From DASQPR01 sp035713725 (lineage in GTDB: Bacteria > Actinomycetota > Actinomycetes > Mycobacteriales > Micromonosporaceae), in the NCBI GenBank assembly GCA_035713725.1, contig DASTMZ010000062.1, positions 1 through 48,065 on the forward strand: 48,065 nt of DNA. Direction: 5' to 3'. Of this stretch, positions 15,849 through 23,743 are shown piece after piece (position 1 is the first letter of the stretch; every line of letters starts with the position of its first letter). The translations under genes were made by a program, and so were the position numbers. The notes below the pieces were generated by a model. It searched no databases. It was not told where the DNA came from and worked only from the letters and a program-made list of their open reading frames with translations.

Positions 15849-18722
15849 CTACTGTGCCGCGGCGTCGTCGTGGATCAACCGGCGCACCGCTTCGGCCCGC
15901 GTACGGCAGTCGAGCTTCACCATCGCGTTGCTGATGTGCATTTCCACGGTGCGCGGGCTGAGGAACACGCGTCGCCCGATTTCGCGACTCGTCAGCCCGT
16001 CACCGACCATCCGCAAGACTTGAGATTCGCGCGACGTCAACAGGGCGTTGGCGCCGGACTGCGACTGCGCTCCCATCGTGTCGAGGTCTGGTCGCATCCG
16101 CTCGACGAGCAGGCGTGCCTTGAGGCGCTTGGCGGTGCGGTGGGCCTCGCGAAGTGTCGCCGCCGCTTCGGTGCGCTGACCGCAGGCGTAGAGCGCGACC
16201 GCGGTGCGATGCCGTACGTGCGCGTCCACGAGTGGCAACTCCAGCCCACTCAACAGATCCAGTGCGCGCCGCAAATGCCCGATGGCCTGATCTGGTGCGT
16301 TGCCGGCGAGCGAGGACTCGCCGAGGGCGTACGAGAACGCCGCCCGCGACTCCGGCTGACCCGTCGTGGCATCGGCTTCGGCGAGGATTTCCATCGCCGC
16401 GCCGAGGTCGGCCGCTCGGCCGTCGGCGACAAACCGCGCCACCGCGAACTGCAGCACCGGCACACAATAGTGTCGCTCCTCGCTGGTGCGGCAGCGTTCG
16501 ATCACGTGACGGTAGTTCTCCACGGCACGAGCGCTCCGGCCGGCATGCTCGTCGAGGAGCGCCAATCCCCAGGTGGACAACAACTCCATGGCGACCAGAT
16601 CGATTCGCACCGCGGTCGACCGCGACTCCAGCAAGTCCGTGCGAGCGGCCGAGGTCTGTCCGCGCATCGCGTGGACGAGGCCGGCGACACCGGACGCGAC
16701 CGCGCGGGCGTGCGCCGCGGCGACCGGGTCGGCGAGCACTTCGCCGCACAGCGTCAGCGCGCGATCCCAGCGACCGTTCTGGAACAGCACGACCGTCGCG
16801 CAGGCGTGACACAACTGGCCCAGTGCGCTCTGGTCGTACGCCTGGCAGAACTCGTACGCGGTGTCGTAGGCGTGGCTCGCCGCGCGATAGTCGCCGGAGT
16901 GTTCGAGCGAGTCGGCAAGACGTTGGTAGATCTCACTTGCCGGGGCGGCCAGTCGATGGTCGAGCGCGAGTTGGAGCGCGTCGCGCACCACGGGTACGCC
17001 GTCGCCGGCGCGACCCATTCGAGCCAGCACGTTGCCGCGCAGGCCACCGATCCGGCAGATCAGATCGGTCCGTTCGGCGGCCATCGCGCTCGCCTCGGCG
17101 ACATCGAGGACGTCCAGCGCGGCCCGGAAGCTCGCCGCGGATCGCAGATGTGCGGCGACCGAAAGCCGTTCGGCGGCCGACTCGCCCGGCAAACCCGCCG
17201 CGGTAAACGCATCCGCCGCGGACTCCCGCGCCGACAATGCCAGCGGCCATTGGCCGAGCAACTCGTATTGCGTCGCGAGTCGGCGTTGCACGGCGGCGAC
17301 GTCCGGGGCGCCGGCACGCCGATCCGCGAGCTCGCGCAGGCTGGTGATCGCGGAGGTGTGCTCGCCGGACAACTCCGCGCAGTGCGCCAGCCGGTCGACG
17401 GCGGCGAGCCGCGCGGGCTCGTCGGCCGCCACCGGCCACGCATCCAGCGCAGTGGTCAGCAGGCGTGCCGCGTCGCGGTAGGCGGCCGACCGCATGTGTT
17501 CGACCGCCGCGGCAACGAGTGCTGGCCTCGCGCGATCAAGATCGTGGGCGGCGAGCAGATGGCGCGCCACCACAACCGAGGGCCCGCCCTCGCTCGTCAG
17601 CCGATCGGCCACCGCCCGGTGCAGTGCCCGCCGCCGCGACCACGGCACCTCCGCGTAGATCGCCTCCTGTGCCAGCGCGTGGCGGAAACGCCGTTCGTCA
17701 CCGACGCCGACCGTGATGAGACCGCAGTGGTCGAGGTCGTCCGGCCATTCGTCGTCGGCAAGCGCGGCGACCGTTGTGGCACTGAATTCGGCGCCGATCG
17801 CGGCGGCGACGTCGAGCGCGGTGCGGGAACGCGCGGGCAGCCCGGCGACCCGAAGCAGCACGGCGTCGCGAATCGTGTCCGGCAGCGGCAATCCGCCCGA
17901 TCCGGCCAAGCCCACGCGATCACCGTCGGGCGCGAGCCAGCCGGCCGCGTCCAGCGCCGCGAGCAGTTCCTCGACAAAGAACGGCAATCCGTCGGTACGG
18001 TCGGCTACGGCACGCGCCAACGCGGCGGTCGGAGGTCGACCGACCAACGCGGTGATCAGGAGCGGGATCGCAGTCTCGTCGAGCGGTCCCAGCGCGATCT
18101 CGGTGAGCTGCCGGCGGTGTCGCAGTTGGGTACGTACCCGCCGGAGCAGATGACCGCGCGGCAGTTCGTCGCCCCGGTATGCACCCACCACCGCGATCGG
18201 ATCTCCAGCGACCGCGTCGATAAGCGAGGGCAGCAGCTCCAACGTCGCGTCGTCCGACCAGTGCAGATCGTCGAGCACCACGACGACGGGCCGTCCGACC
18301 GCGAGCAACTCGGCGCGCACGGCTTCGGGCTGGACGGGTGTCGTCCGGTCGGCAGCCGCAATGGACGGGGCAGCCGCAATGGACCGGGCAGCCGCGATGG
18401 TCGACGTAGCCGCGATGGTCGACGTAGCCGCGATGGACGGCGCGATCTGGGCCAGCACGCCGTATGGTGACGGATGCCACGGCACCGCGACCGCTCGGCG
18501 TAGCTCGACATCGCCCAGCCCCTCGACAGCGCCCAGCCCCTCGACAGCGCCCAGCCCGGTGTGCTCGATCGAAGCGGTCACGAGCGTGGTCTTGCCGACG
18601 CCCGCTTCTCCGTTGACGAACAACGCCGGCGCGATCCCAGGATCCCGCGCGATTCGGGCAGCAAGCCACGCGTGGATCTGCGCGCGATGCGCGTCGCGAC
18701 CGACGAGTGGCGGTTGGCTCAT
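15849..18722 (-). CDS. LAL-type LuxR-family transcriptional regulator (AAA ATPase)
   Basis: A 957-aa large ATP-binding LuxR-family regulator. The N-terminal ATPase has Walker A GEAGVGKTT (residues 38-46) and Walker B VVVVLDDLHWSD; the middle is a long helical, TPR-like region; the C-terminal HTH reads LTSRESQVLRMV, GLTSREIGRRVFLSPRTVEMHIS. Two in-frame tandem arrays lie in the ATPase: three copies of GLG(A/D)VE at 56-73 and five copies of a SIAA(T/A)-type hexapeptide at 95-124. The start at 18722 (MSQPPLVGRD) fits the family; a longer frame to 18875 runs into DsrE. It is the last gene of a leftward operon with DsrE (29 nt upstream) and NTF2-TusA. It probably integrates a metabolic signal, but target genes are unknown. 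Confidence 0.93.
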   Translation of the reverse strand: MSQPPLVGRDAHRAQIHAWLAARIARDPGIAPALFVNGEAGVGKTTLVTASIEHTGLGAVEGLGAVEGLGDVELRRAVAVPWHPSPYGVLAQIAPSIAATSTIAATSTIAAARSIAAAPSIAAADRTTPVQPEAVRAELLAVGRPVVVVLDDLHWSDDATLELLPSLIDAVAGDPIAVVGAYRGDELPRGHLLRRVRTQLRHRRQLTEIALGPLDETAIPLLITALVGRPPTAALARAVADRTDGLPFFVEELLAALDAAGWLAPDGDRVGLAGSGGLPLPDTIRDAVLLRVAGLPARSRTALDVAAAIGAEFSATTVAALADDEWPDDLDHCGLITVGVGDERRFRHALAQEAIYAEVPWSRRRALHRAVADRLTSEGGPSVVVARHLLAAHDLDRARPALVAAAVEHMRSAAYRDAARLLTTALDAWPVAADEPARLAAVDRLAHCAELSGEHTSAITSLRELADRRAGAPDVAAVQRRLATQYELLGQWPLALSARESAADAFTAAGLPGESAAERLSVAAHLRSAASFRAALDVLDVAEASAMAAERTDLICRIGGLRGNVLARMGRAGDGVPVVRDALQLALDHRLAAPASEIYQRLADSLEHSGDYRAASHAYDTAYEFCQAYDQSALGQLCHACATVVLFQNGRWDRALTLCGEVLADPVAAAHARAVASGVAGLVHAMRGQTSAARTDLLESRSTAVRIDLVAMELLSTWGLALLDEHAGRSARAVENYRHVIERCRTSEERHYCVPVLQFAVARFVADGRAADLGAAMEILAEADATTGQPESRAAFSYALGESSLAGNAPDQAIGHLRRALDLLSGLELPLVDAHVRHRTAVALYACGQRTEAAATLREAHRTAKRLKARLLVERMRPDLDTMGAQSQSGANALLTSRESQVLRMVGDGLTSREIGRRVFLSPRTVEMHISNAMVKLDCRTRAEAVRRLIHDDAAAQ
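18351..18440. repeat. five 18-bp tandem repeats inside the LAL gene
   Basis: Units such as GGCAGCCGCAATGGACCG and CGTAGCCGCGATGGTCGA repeat five times, encoding an Ala-rich hexapeptide on the minus strand. The unit length keeps the reading frame. Confidence 0.9.
18504..18557. repeat. three 18-bp tandem repeats inside the LAL gene
   Basis: CTCGACAGCGCCCAGCCC occurs twice exactly (18522-18539, 18540-18557) and once with a single change (18504-18521), encoding GLGAVE/GLGDVE on the minus strand between Walker A and the next strand. Confidence 0.92.
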
Positions 18723-18751
18723 GCCTACAGCGTGCTGCACGCGGGCGGACT

Positions 18752-19114
18752 TCAGAAGGTCAGGGTGCGGGCGCCGCTCGTCATCGCGGCCACGACCATG
18801 GCGGCCGTCACGATGCGGGCGCCCTTCACGAGGTCGCCTTCGGTGATCCCGCGCGGTCCAGTGCACGCGCCGCACGCCCAGATCTCGCCGCCCGCGTCGA
18901 CGAACGAGCTCAGCACGTCCCGCAGCCGCGGCATGCCCGGCTGGGCCACGTCATCGGCGTACCCGTGCGTGCCGAGCCAGACGCCGTCGCACGTCAACAG
19001 AACGCACGTCGGCTGGTCGGCGGTGGCCGAGACGTTGCCGACCACGAACGAAAGCGTCGCGCGTTCGGGCTCCTCACGGCCGTGTGTGCAATTCACGAGG
19101 ACTGTCGGTGTCAT
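18752..19114 (-). CDS. DsrE-family protein (sulfur relay-like)
   Basis: A 120-aa DsrE/DsrF-like protein. The N-terminal strand MTPTVLVNCTHGREEPERATLSFVVGN, the middle QPTCVLLTCDGVWL, and the cysteine-bearing loop WACGACTGPRGI (Cys81 and Cys84) followed by KGARIV and a final helix match the family, which carries persulfide sulfur or has redox roles. GGGAGGCGAC directly precedes the ATG. It lies 42 nt after the NTF2-TusA fusion gene and 29 nt before the LAL regulator. A DsrE next to a TusA-like domain is the classic sulfur-relay pairing, so a persulfide transfer role is likely (inference). Confidence 0.88.
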   Translation of the reverse strand: MTPTVLVNCTHGREEPERATLSFVVGNVSATADQPTCVLLTCDGVWLGTHGYADDVAQPGMPRLRDVLSSFVDAGGEIWACGACTGPRGITEGDLVKGARIVTAAMVVAAMTSGARTLTF

Positions 19115-19156
19115 GTCGCCTCCCGATGCGAGATGCCTGATGGGTAAGCCGAGCCG

Positions 19157-19816
19157 TCACGATCGGCGTACGAAGAACCGTGTGCCGCCGGCCTCCGCCC
19201 GGGTTGCCACTACGCGGTGCCCGGTGAGCCCGGTCCACGCCGCGATGTCGTCGGCGGCGGTCGGGTCGTCAGTGAGCACACCGAGCACCTCCCCGGCGGC
19301 CATCTGCCGGATGGCGGCCGCGATCCGTGGAGTGAGCGTGGCGCAGCTGTCGCCGAGCGCGTCGATCCGCTGATCCGCGACGGGCGAATCGGCAAGCCGC
19401 TGATCCGCGACGGGCGATTCGGTCGCCGCGGGTGTCGTGGACCCGTCGGTGACCGGACGGAAGCCGGAGCACGTGAGGCGGAGGCCGGTGATCTTGCCGT
19501 CGGCGACGTCGCAATACCAATGCTGTTCGACGACTCTCTCGATCGATCCACCGCGCAGTGCGAATCGGAATGACGCGCGCCAGCGGTCGCCGACCGTATC
19601 GACGTCGGTACGCAGCGGCACGATCTCGGGTACGTCGGAGAACCAGCCGAGCATCTCGTCCGCAACCGCGGTGACGCCGGCATGCTCGACGTACCGACTC
19701 GGCAGGAGCGCACGCAGTCGTACGTCGTGATCGAGGATCTCGTCGAACCCGGCTCGGTCCCGGCTAGCGAGCGCCTCGACCAGCCGTGTCACCGTCTCGC
19801 CATCTGGGTTCGTCAC
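19157..19816 (-). CDS. NTF2/SnoaL-like domain fused to a TusA-like domain
   Basis: A 219-aa two-domain protein. Residues 1-120 resemble a SnoaL/NTF2-like cone: TRLVEALASRDRAGFDEIL, VTAVADEMLGWFSDVPEI, and ERVVEQHWYCDVADGKITGL. Residues 150-219 look like TusA/SirA: IDALGDSC, PRIAAAIRQMAAGEVLGVLTDD, then DDIAAWTGLTGHRVV and a C-terminal strand FFVRR. The active Cys158 is kept, but the CPxP signature is changed to CATLTP. The linker (134-153) is a tandem duplication of SPVADQRLAD. The protein is the first gene of the operon with DsrE and LAL. The TusA part probably hands sulfur to DsrE; what the NTF2 part binds is unknown. Confidence 0.82.
   Translation of the reverse strand: MTNPDGETVTRLVEALASRDRAGFDEILDHDVRLRALLPSRYVEHAGVTAVADEMLGWFSDVPEIVPLRTDVDTVGDRWRASFRFALRGGSIERVVEQHWYCDVADGKITGLRLTCSGFRPVTDGSTTPAATESPVADQRLADSPVADQRIDALGDSCATLTPRIAAAIRQMAAGEVLGVLTDDPTAADDIAAWTGLTGHRVVATRAEAGGTRFFVRRS
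19358..19417. repeat. 30-bp duplication in the NTF2-TusA linker
   Basis: Two adjacent 30-bp units share CTGATCCGCGACGGGCGA and flanking bases, encoding SPVADQRLAD followed by SPVADQRIDA. It forms the linker between the two domains. Confidence 0.85.
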
Positions 19817-20054
19817 GGACGCAACGTACGCATTGGGCCGACCGCACCGATACCGGAGAACTACGGGGTTTTACGGCCTGCGTCGGTGCGGTGTCGTTCG
19901 GTGACGACGCGAACGCACTGGCTGATCCGGGTGACCGTGACGCAGAATGTCACGCGGTGATCGTGGGCGGCTCGCCGGCCCGCGTTCGCCACGTTGCGCC
20001 GCGACGAGCGCGCACCGATCGCTGTGACAGTGCCGACTGGAGAGGAACGAGCCC

Positions 20055-20831
20055 GTGATGCAACGGCTCTCGTGGGACGATGCGTTCGCCAATGGCCCGG
20101 CGCTCGGGTTGTGGTGCAGCGTGGGGGATCCGCTGCTCGCCGAGGCGCTCGGCGCGTCCGGGGCCACCTACGTCTGCGTCGACATGCAGCACGGCGCCGC
20201 CCACGACGGCAATCTGGTGTCGATGCTCCAGGCCGTTGCGGTCGGTGGCGCCATCCCGATCGTCCGGGTGGTCGAAAACGATCCCGGCCTCATCATGAAG
20301 GCACTCGACGCCGGTGCGTCCGGCGTCGTAGTGCCGCTCGTGGAAACGGCCGCGGAAGCGGCGCGGGCGGTCGCGGCGTGCCGTTTCCCGCCTTACGGCA
20401 CGCGGTCGTACGGCCCGTTCCGCGCCGCGATGTCCGCCGGCACATCGGATCCGACCGAGTTGTCCCGCGTCGCCTGTATAGCGATGGTCGAGACACGCAC
20501 CGGACTCGACAACCTTGGTGAGATCGCCGCGACCGATGGCCTGACCGGCATCTACGTCGGCCCGTCCGACCTGAGCCTCGGTCTAGGGCTCGCTCCGGCG
20601 TCCTACGACGCGCCAGAGTTCATCGCCGCGTTGGACGCGATCCAGGCCGCGTGCGCTCGCTACAAGCTGATCAGCGGCATCCACTGCTACGAGGGCACCA
20701 CCGCGTCCCGCTACATCAAGGACGGCTTCGGCATGGTCACCGTCGCAGTCGAAATGCGGCTGCTGCGTGCCGCACTCGCCACGGAACTCGGTCTTGCCCG
20801 GGACGCGGTCGCGGCGCTCGACGCCGGCTGA
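20055..20831 (+). CDS. HpcH/HpaI-family aldolase (class II pyruvate aldolase)
   Basis: A 258-aa aldolase that cleaves 2-keto-3-deoxy or 4-hydroxy-2-oxo acids to pyruvate and an aldehyde with a divalent metal. The diagnostic residues are present: His46 in VDMQHG, Arg71 in VRV, metal-binding Glu146 in IAMVETRTGLDNL, Asp172 in YVGPSDLSLGLG, and PPYGTRSYGP between them. The GTG at 20055 is 8 nt from GAGAGGA; ATG 20058 is directly next to it. Nothing nearby is obviously in the same pathway, so the substrate (aromatic meta-cleavage product, sugar acid or other) cannot be assigned. The 238-nt region before it holds no gene that I can see. Confidence 0.92.
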   Translation: MMQRLSWDDAFANGPALGLWCSVGDPLLAEALGASGATYVCVDMQHGAAHDGNLVSMLQAVAVGGAIPIVRVVENDPGLIMKALDAGASGVVVPLVETAAEAARAVAACRFPPYGTRSYGPFRAAMSAGTSDPTELSRVACIAMVETRTGLDNLGEIAATDGLTGIYVGPSDLSLGLGLAPASYDAPEFIAALDAIQAACARYKLISGIHCYEGTTASRYIKDGFGMVTVAVEMRLLRAALATELGLARDAVAALDAG

Positions 20832-20835
20832 CCGG

Positions 20836-20854
20836 CCGCCGGGCCCGGCGGTTT
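20836..20854. terminator. GC palindrome between convergent genes, probable terminator
   Basis: CCGCCGGGCCCGGCGG (20836-20851) is a perfect palindrome followed by TTT, between the ends of the aldolase and the ABC permease genes. The loop would be small, so efficiency is uncertain. Confidence 0.45.
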
Positions 20855-20863
20855 CTGACGGGG

Positions 20864-21664
20864 TCACAGCTCCCAGCGGCGTGCGCGCTGGAACCCGGCC
20901 GCCACTAGCAGCGCGATGAGCCCGATGGTGATCGCGGTCGCCCACCAGTCGTCCGTCGTCCACGCCGCGTTCTGCAGAACCGCCGGCAAGTTGAGGAAGG
21001 CGGCCGGGCCAATGCTGGCCAGGCCCGGGATGAGCCCGGACAACGGCACGATCACGAGCACCGCGACGAGCGCGACCGCGATCGCGGCCACCTGACTCGC
21101 GACGAACGCGGTCGCGGCGAAGGTCACCGAGACAGCGAGTAGCGTGCCGAGACACGCGACCGCCACCCCGGCTGCCGTGGCGCCCGGCGCAGGCGTACCG
21201 AGCAGGATCGACGTCTCGTACGCGGCGGCCGCCGACCCGAGTCCGCAGGCCGCTAGCGCGGCAACCGACACGATGGCGAGGCGCGGCACAAGCAGGGCGG
21301 CGCGGCTCGGGATGTGCGTGAGATAGAGCACCGCCAGCGGCGGAATTGCTCGGACGGCGAACGCCAGGCCCGCGACGACCACGACGACGAGCGTGCCGAC
21401 CGTCGTGATGTTGCTGAAATAGCTGATCATGCCGTCGGACGGCTGAGGTTTCGTGACCGTGATGTGGATGTACGAAGTGTTCGACGCGCCGGTCAGCAGC
21501 GCCCCGAGGTAGCGAGTGAGCAGCGGGTCGCCGAAGCCGACGAGAAGGAACACGATGACCAGCGCGATCCAGCGTCTGGTACGCATCAGGCGCAGCCACT
21601 CGAGCCGCCACCGGCCGATGCCGGCCGAGGCTGAGGCCGAGGTCCCCGCCGGTTGCGCGGTCAC
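20864..21664 (-). CDS. ABC-2 type transporter permease
   Basis: A 266-aa membrane protein with about six helices. After a cytoplasmic N-terminus (WRLEWLRLMRTRRW) come a first helix IALVIVFLLVGF, then helices TLVVVVVAGLAFAV, AALLVPRLAIVSVAALAACGL, AGVAVACLGTLLAV, AIAVALVAVLVIVPLSG and a last helix before QRARRWEL. Proteins of this kind pair with a single ABC ATPase to export drugs, peptides or lipids. The GTG start at 21664 overlaps the stop of the ATPase gene by 4 bp, so the two are translationally coupled and form one exporter. Confidence 0.9.
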   Translation of the reverse strand: MTAQPAGTSASASAGIGRWRLEWLRLMRTRRWIALVIVFLLVGFGDPLLTRYLGALLTGASNTSYIHITVTKPQPSDGMISYFSNITTVGTLVVVVVAGLAFAVRAIPPLAVLYLTHIPSRAALLVPRLAIVSVAALAACGLGSAAAAYETSILLGTPAPGATAAGVAVACLGTLLAVSVTFAATAFVASQVAAIAVALVAVLVIVPLSGLIPGLASIGPAAFLNLPAVLQNAAWTTDDWWATAITIGLIALLVAAGFQRARRWEL

Positions 21665-22953
21665 CGTGCGGCTCCCGGCTGCACCGTGGTATGCGTCGCG
21701 GCGCTCACGCCGTCGCCCAACAGGGTCAGAAACACTGCTTCGAGATCCGCGCCGACCGGGTTGAACGCCACAAGTTCGGCGCCGCTCGCCGCGATCTGTG
21801 CCGGCAGGAGCGTTTCGCCGGCGTACCGGCTGGTGGTGTCGACGCGCAGGCCGCTCGCGTCGGGTGCCACGGCGGTCACCCAGTCGAGGTCACGCAGCGT
21901 GCCGGCGAGCGCCGCCGCACCGGACCGAAGGTGGATCCGCCAGCTTGGCCGGACGTTCGCGTCCAGCAGGTCGCGCATCGGACCCTCGTACACCAACCGA
22001 CCGTCGCGCAGCATGCCGACGGTGTCGGCGACTCGTTCGACGTCGGCAAGGATGTGGCTGGACAGCATCACCGCGCGATCCTGACCTAGTTGGATGATCA
22101 GGTCGAGCACATCCGATCGGCCCTGCGGATCGAGCGCGCTCGTCGGTTCGTCGAACAGCAGCACGTCGGCGCCGGACGTCAGTGCCACCGCGAGGCCGAG
22201 TCGCTGCGTCATGCCGCGCGAGAAGCCGCCGACGCGCCGGTCGCGCGCATCGGCGAGGCCGACGTGCCACAGCGCGTCATCGGTCGGAAGACCCCGTTCG
22301 GCGCGGGCGGTTGCGGATGAGCCGCGTGCGTCGACCGTTCGGAAGAACTCCACCGTCTCCGCCGCGGTCAGCCACGGTTCGAACGCCGGGGCGTCCGGAC
22401 ACAACATCACGCGGGTACGGCCGGGGGCCAGCTCGATCCGTCCGGCGTCCGGGCGGCGTACCCCGGCGAGGATCGACAGGAGCGTCGTCTTGCCGGCGCC
22501 GTTCGGGCCGACGAGGCCGTACACCCCGCGCGCTGGTACGCATACGTCGACGTCGTGCAGACCGACACCGTCGCGGTACACCCGGGTCAGTCCTCGGGTA
22601 CGCACCGCTGGTTCGTCGGACTGTCGGTCGCCACGAATCGCGTCGGCGGCATCGCCTGGTGCTAAGCCAATCGCTCCGGCGTTCCCCGCTGTGGCGAGCG
22701 GGCGGGTCGGCACGGCATGCGGAGGGTCGTCGTGCTGAGGACCGTCGTGCTGAGGGTCGCCGCGACCGTCGACTTCGGCGCGACCCAACACGAGATAGCA
22801 GATGCCGCCGAGCGGGACCTGCGCGATGATGATCAGCGCCCACACGACCTTCGGCAGCGTCGGCGCGGGCCGGCGTACCAGCTCGACGTAGCAGAACGCC
22901 TCGAAGCCGATCGCCAGCGCGACGATCGGGATCCAGACTGCGGCCGCGTGCAC
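21661..22953 (-). CDS. ABC transporter ATPase with N-terminal PLDc_N membrane domain
   Basis: A 430-aa fusion. Residues 1-60 form two helices matching the PLDc_N domain (IPIVALAIGFEAFCYVEL, then PKVVWALIIIAQVPLGG and CYLVLGR). A polar linker (about 61-115) holds three near-repeats of DPQHD. The ATPase follows with Walker A GPNGAGKTT (149-157), signature GFSRGMTQR (243-251), Walker B VLLFDEPT (264-271) and the SSH switch (298-300), the form usual in ABC-2 exporters. The GTG start has GGAGGTG about 7 nt upstream. PLDc_N segments are normally separate small proteins or parts of cardiolipin synthases, so the fusion may tether the ATPase to the membrane. It is co-transcribed with its permease and the DUF3887 regulator. 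Confidence 0.88.
   Translation of the reverse strand: MHAAAVWIPIVALAIGFEAFCYVELVRRPAPTLPKVVWALIIIAQVPLGGICYLVLGRAEVDGRGDPQHDGPQHDDPPHAVPTRPLATAGNAGAIGLAPGDAADAIRGDRQSDEPAVRTRGLTRVYRDGVGLHDVDVCVPARGVYGLVGPNGAGKTTLLSILAGVRRPDAGRIELAPGRTRVMLCPDAPAFEPWLTAAETVEFFRTVDARGSSATARAERGLPTDDALWHVGLADARDRRVGGFSRGMTQRLGLAVALTSGADVLLFDEPTSALDPQGRSDVLDLIIQLGQDRAVMLSSHILADVERVADTVGMLRDGRLVYEGPMRDLLDANVRPSWRIHLRSGAAALAGTLRDLDWVTAVAPDASGLRVDTTSRYAGETLLPAQIAASGAELVAFNPVGADLEAVFLTLLGDGVSAATHTTVQPGAAR
22714..22758. repeat. three 15-bp tandem repeats in the PLDc_N-ABC linker
   Basis: Three 15-bp units with the core GTCGTGCTGAGG encode DPQHD, GPQHD and DPPHA on the minus strand. The third unit has diverged. Confidence 0.8.
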
Positions 22954-22986
22954 GGTGTCACACCTCCGGTGCGGATGAGCGTGGTG

Positions 22987-23733
22987 TCAGGTGGCGTCTG
23001 GCGGCAGGAAGAACAGACCGGCGACCTTGCCGTCCCGGTTGAAGCTGACGCGGCCGACCTGACTGCCGACTTCGAACTCCAGCGCAACGTCGACGATGGT
23101 GTAGTCGCCGAGCTGATGCGCGTGCGGCTCGCCCATGCGTTGCTCGTACCGTCCGAATCTGCCGGCCACCGCGGCCCACATGGCGGCAACCGAATCGGCG
23201 TCGGGCAGCGCCTCGGCGACCTTGCTATCGAAGTCTCGGCGCACGTCGTCCCACCGGCCCTCGACGAGATTGACTAGCAACCCGACCGCCGTTTCGGCGG
23301 CCTGCGGAAGCACCGAGTCGTTCATCGGCGCTCCGGTGCGAGGATCGATCGGCCGGCCGAACCGCTGGAACGCCGCCTGCCGCGTGGTGCCGAGGATGTC
23401 GCCGATCTCCGCCCAGGTTCGACCCGCGTCGCGGGCCGCGTCGACCGCCTCGCGCAGCCGCAACTCGGCATCTTGGGCCGAGGCAAGTGCCATGCCGAGT
23501 TTGGCCAGCGCCGAGGCCATGCTGTCCGGCGGTGGGCTTTCCATGTCGTAAAGCTTTGCTTTACGCTCCTTGCTTGTCAAGGATTGCTTGACGACAGATG
23601 CGGACTCACGGCGACGGCGAGCGGCGCTCCGACACGTCGCATCGCAGTATCGTCGGCGACGACCCGGACCGGCCTGCGATACCAGCCTCCGGCCACACGC
23701 TTCGCATACCGTCGGCTCGGTCACATCAGCCAT
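22987..23733 (-). CDS. Zn-ribbon/HTH regulator with DUF3887 domain
   Basis: A 248-aa protein of three parts. Residues 8-36 hold a CxxC...CxxxC set (Cys10, 13, 30, 34) amid many arginines, resembling a small zinc ribbon. A helical stretch (70-100) leads to an HTH, GRTWAEIGDILGTTRQAAFQRFG (103-126, split here: GRTWAEIGDILG and TTRQAAFQRFG). The C-terminal 110 residues match DUF3887, an NTF2-like fold (VGLLVNLVEGRWDDV, FDSKVAEALP, and VSFNRDGKVAGLFFLP). It lies 33 nt before the ABC ATPase gene and is preceded by a strong palindrome, so it is probably an autoregulated controller of the exporter; DUF3887 may sense the transported compound (inference). Confidence 0.8.
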   Translation of the reverse strand: MADVTEPTVCEACGRRLVSQAGPGRRRRYCDATCRSAARRRRESASVVKQSLTSKERKAKLYDMESPPPDSMASALAKLGMALASAQDAELRLREAVDAARDAGRTWAEIGDILGTTRQAAFQRFGRPIDPRTGAPMNDSVLPQAAETAVGLLVNLVEGRWDDVRRDFDSKVAEALPDADSVAAMWAAVAGRFGRYEQRMGEPHAHQLGDYTIVDVALEFEVGSQVGRVSFNRDGKVAGLFFLPPDAT

Positions 23734-23743
23734 CGCGTACCCA

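Noticed and set aside
18351..18440. Possible CRISPR-like array
   Set aside because: Units are contiguous 18-mers without spacers and lie inside a coding frame.
15690..18470. 926-codon open frame on the plus strand
   Set aside because: Antisense to the LAL gene; low-complexity Arg/Gly/His/Asp composition and no domains. Long antisense frames are expected from GC-biased third positions.
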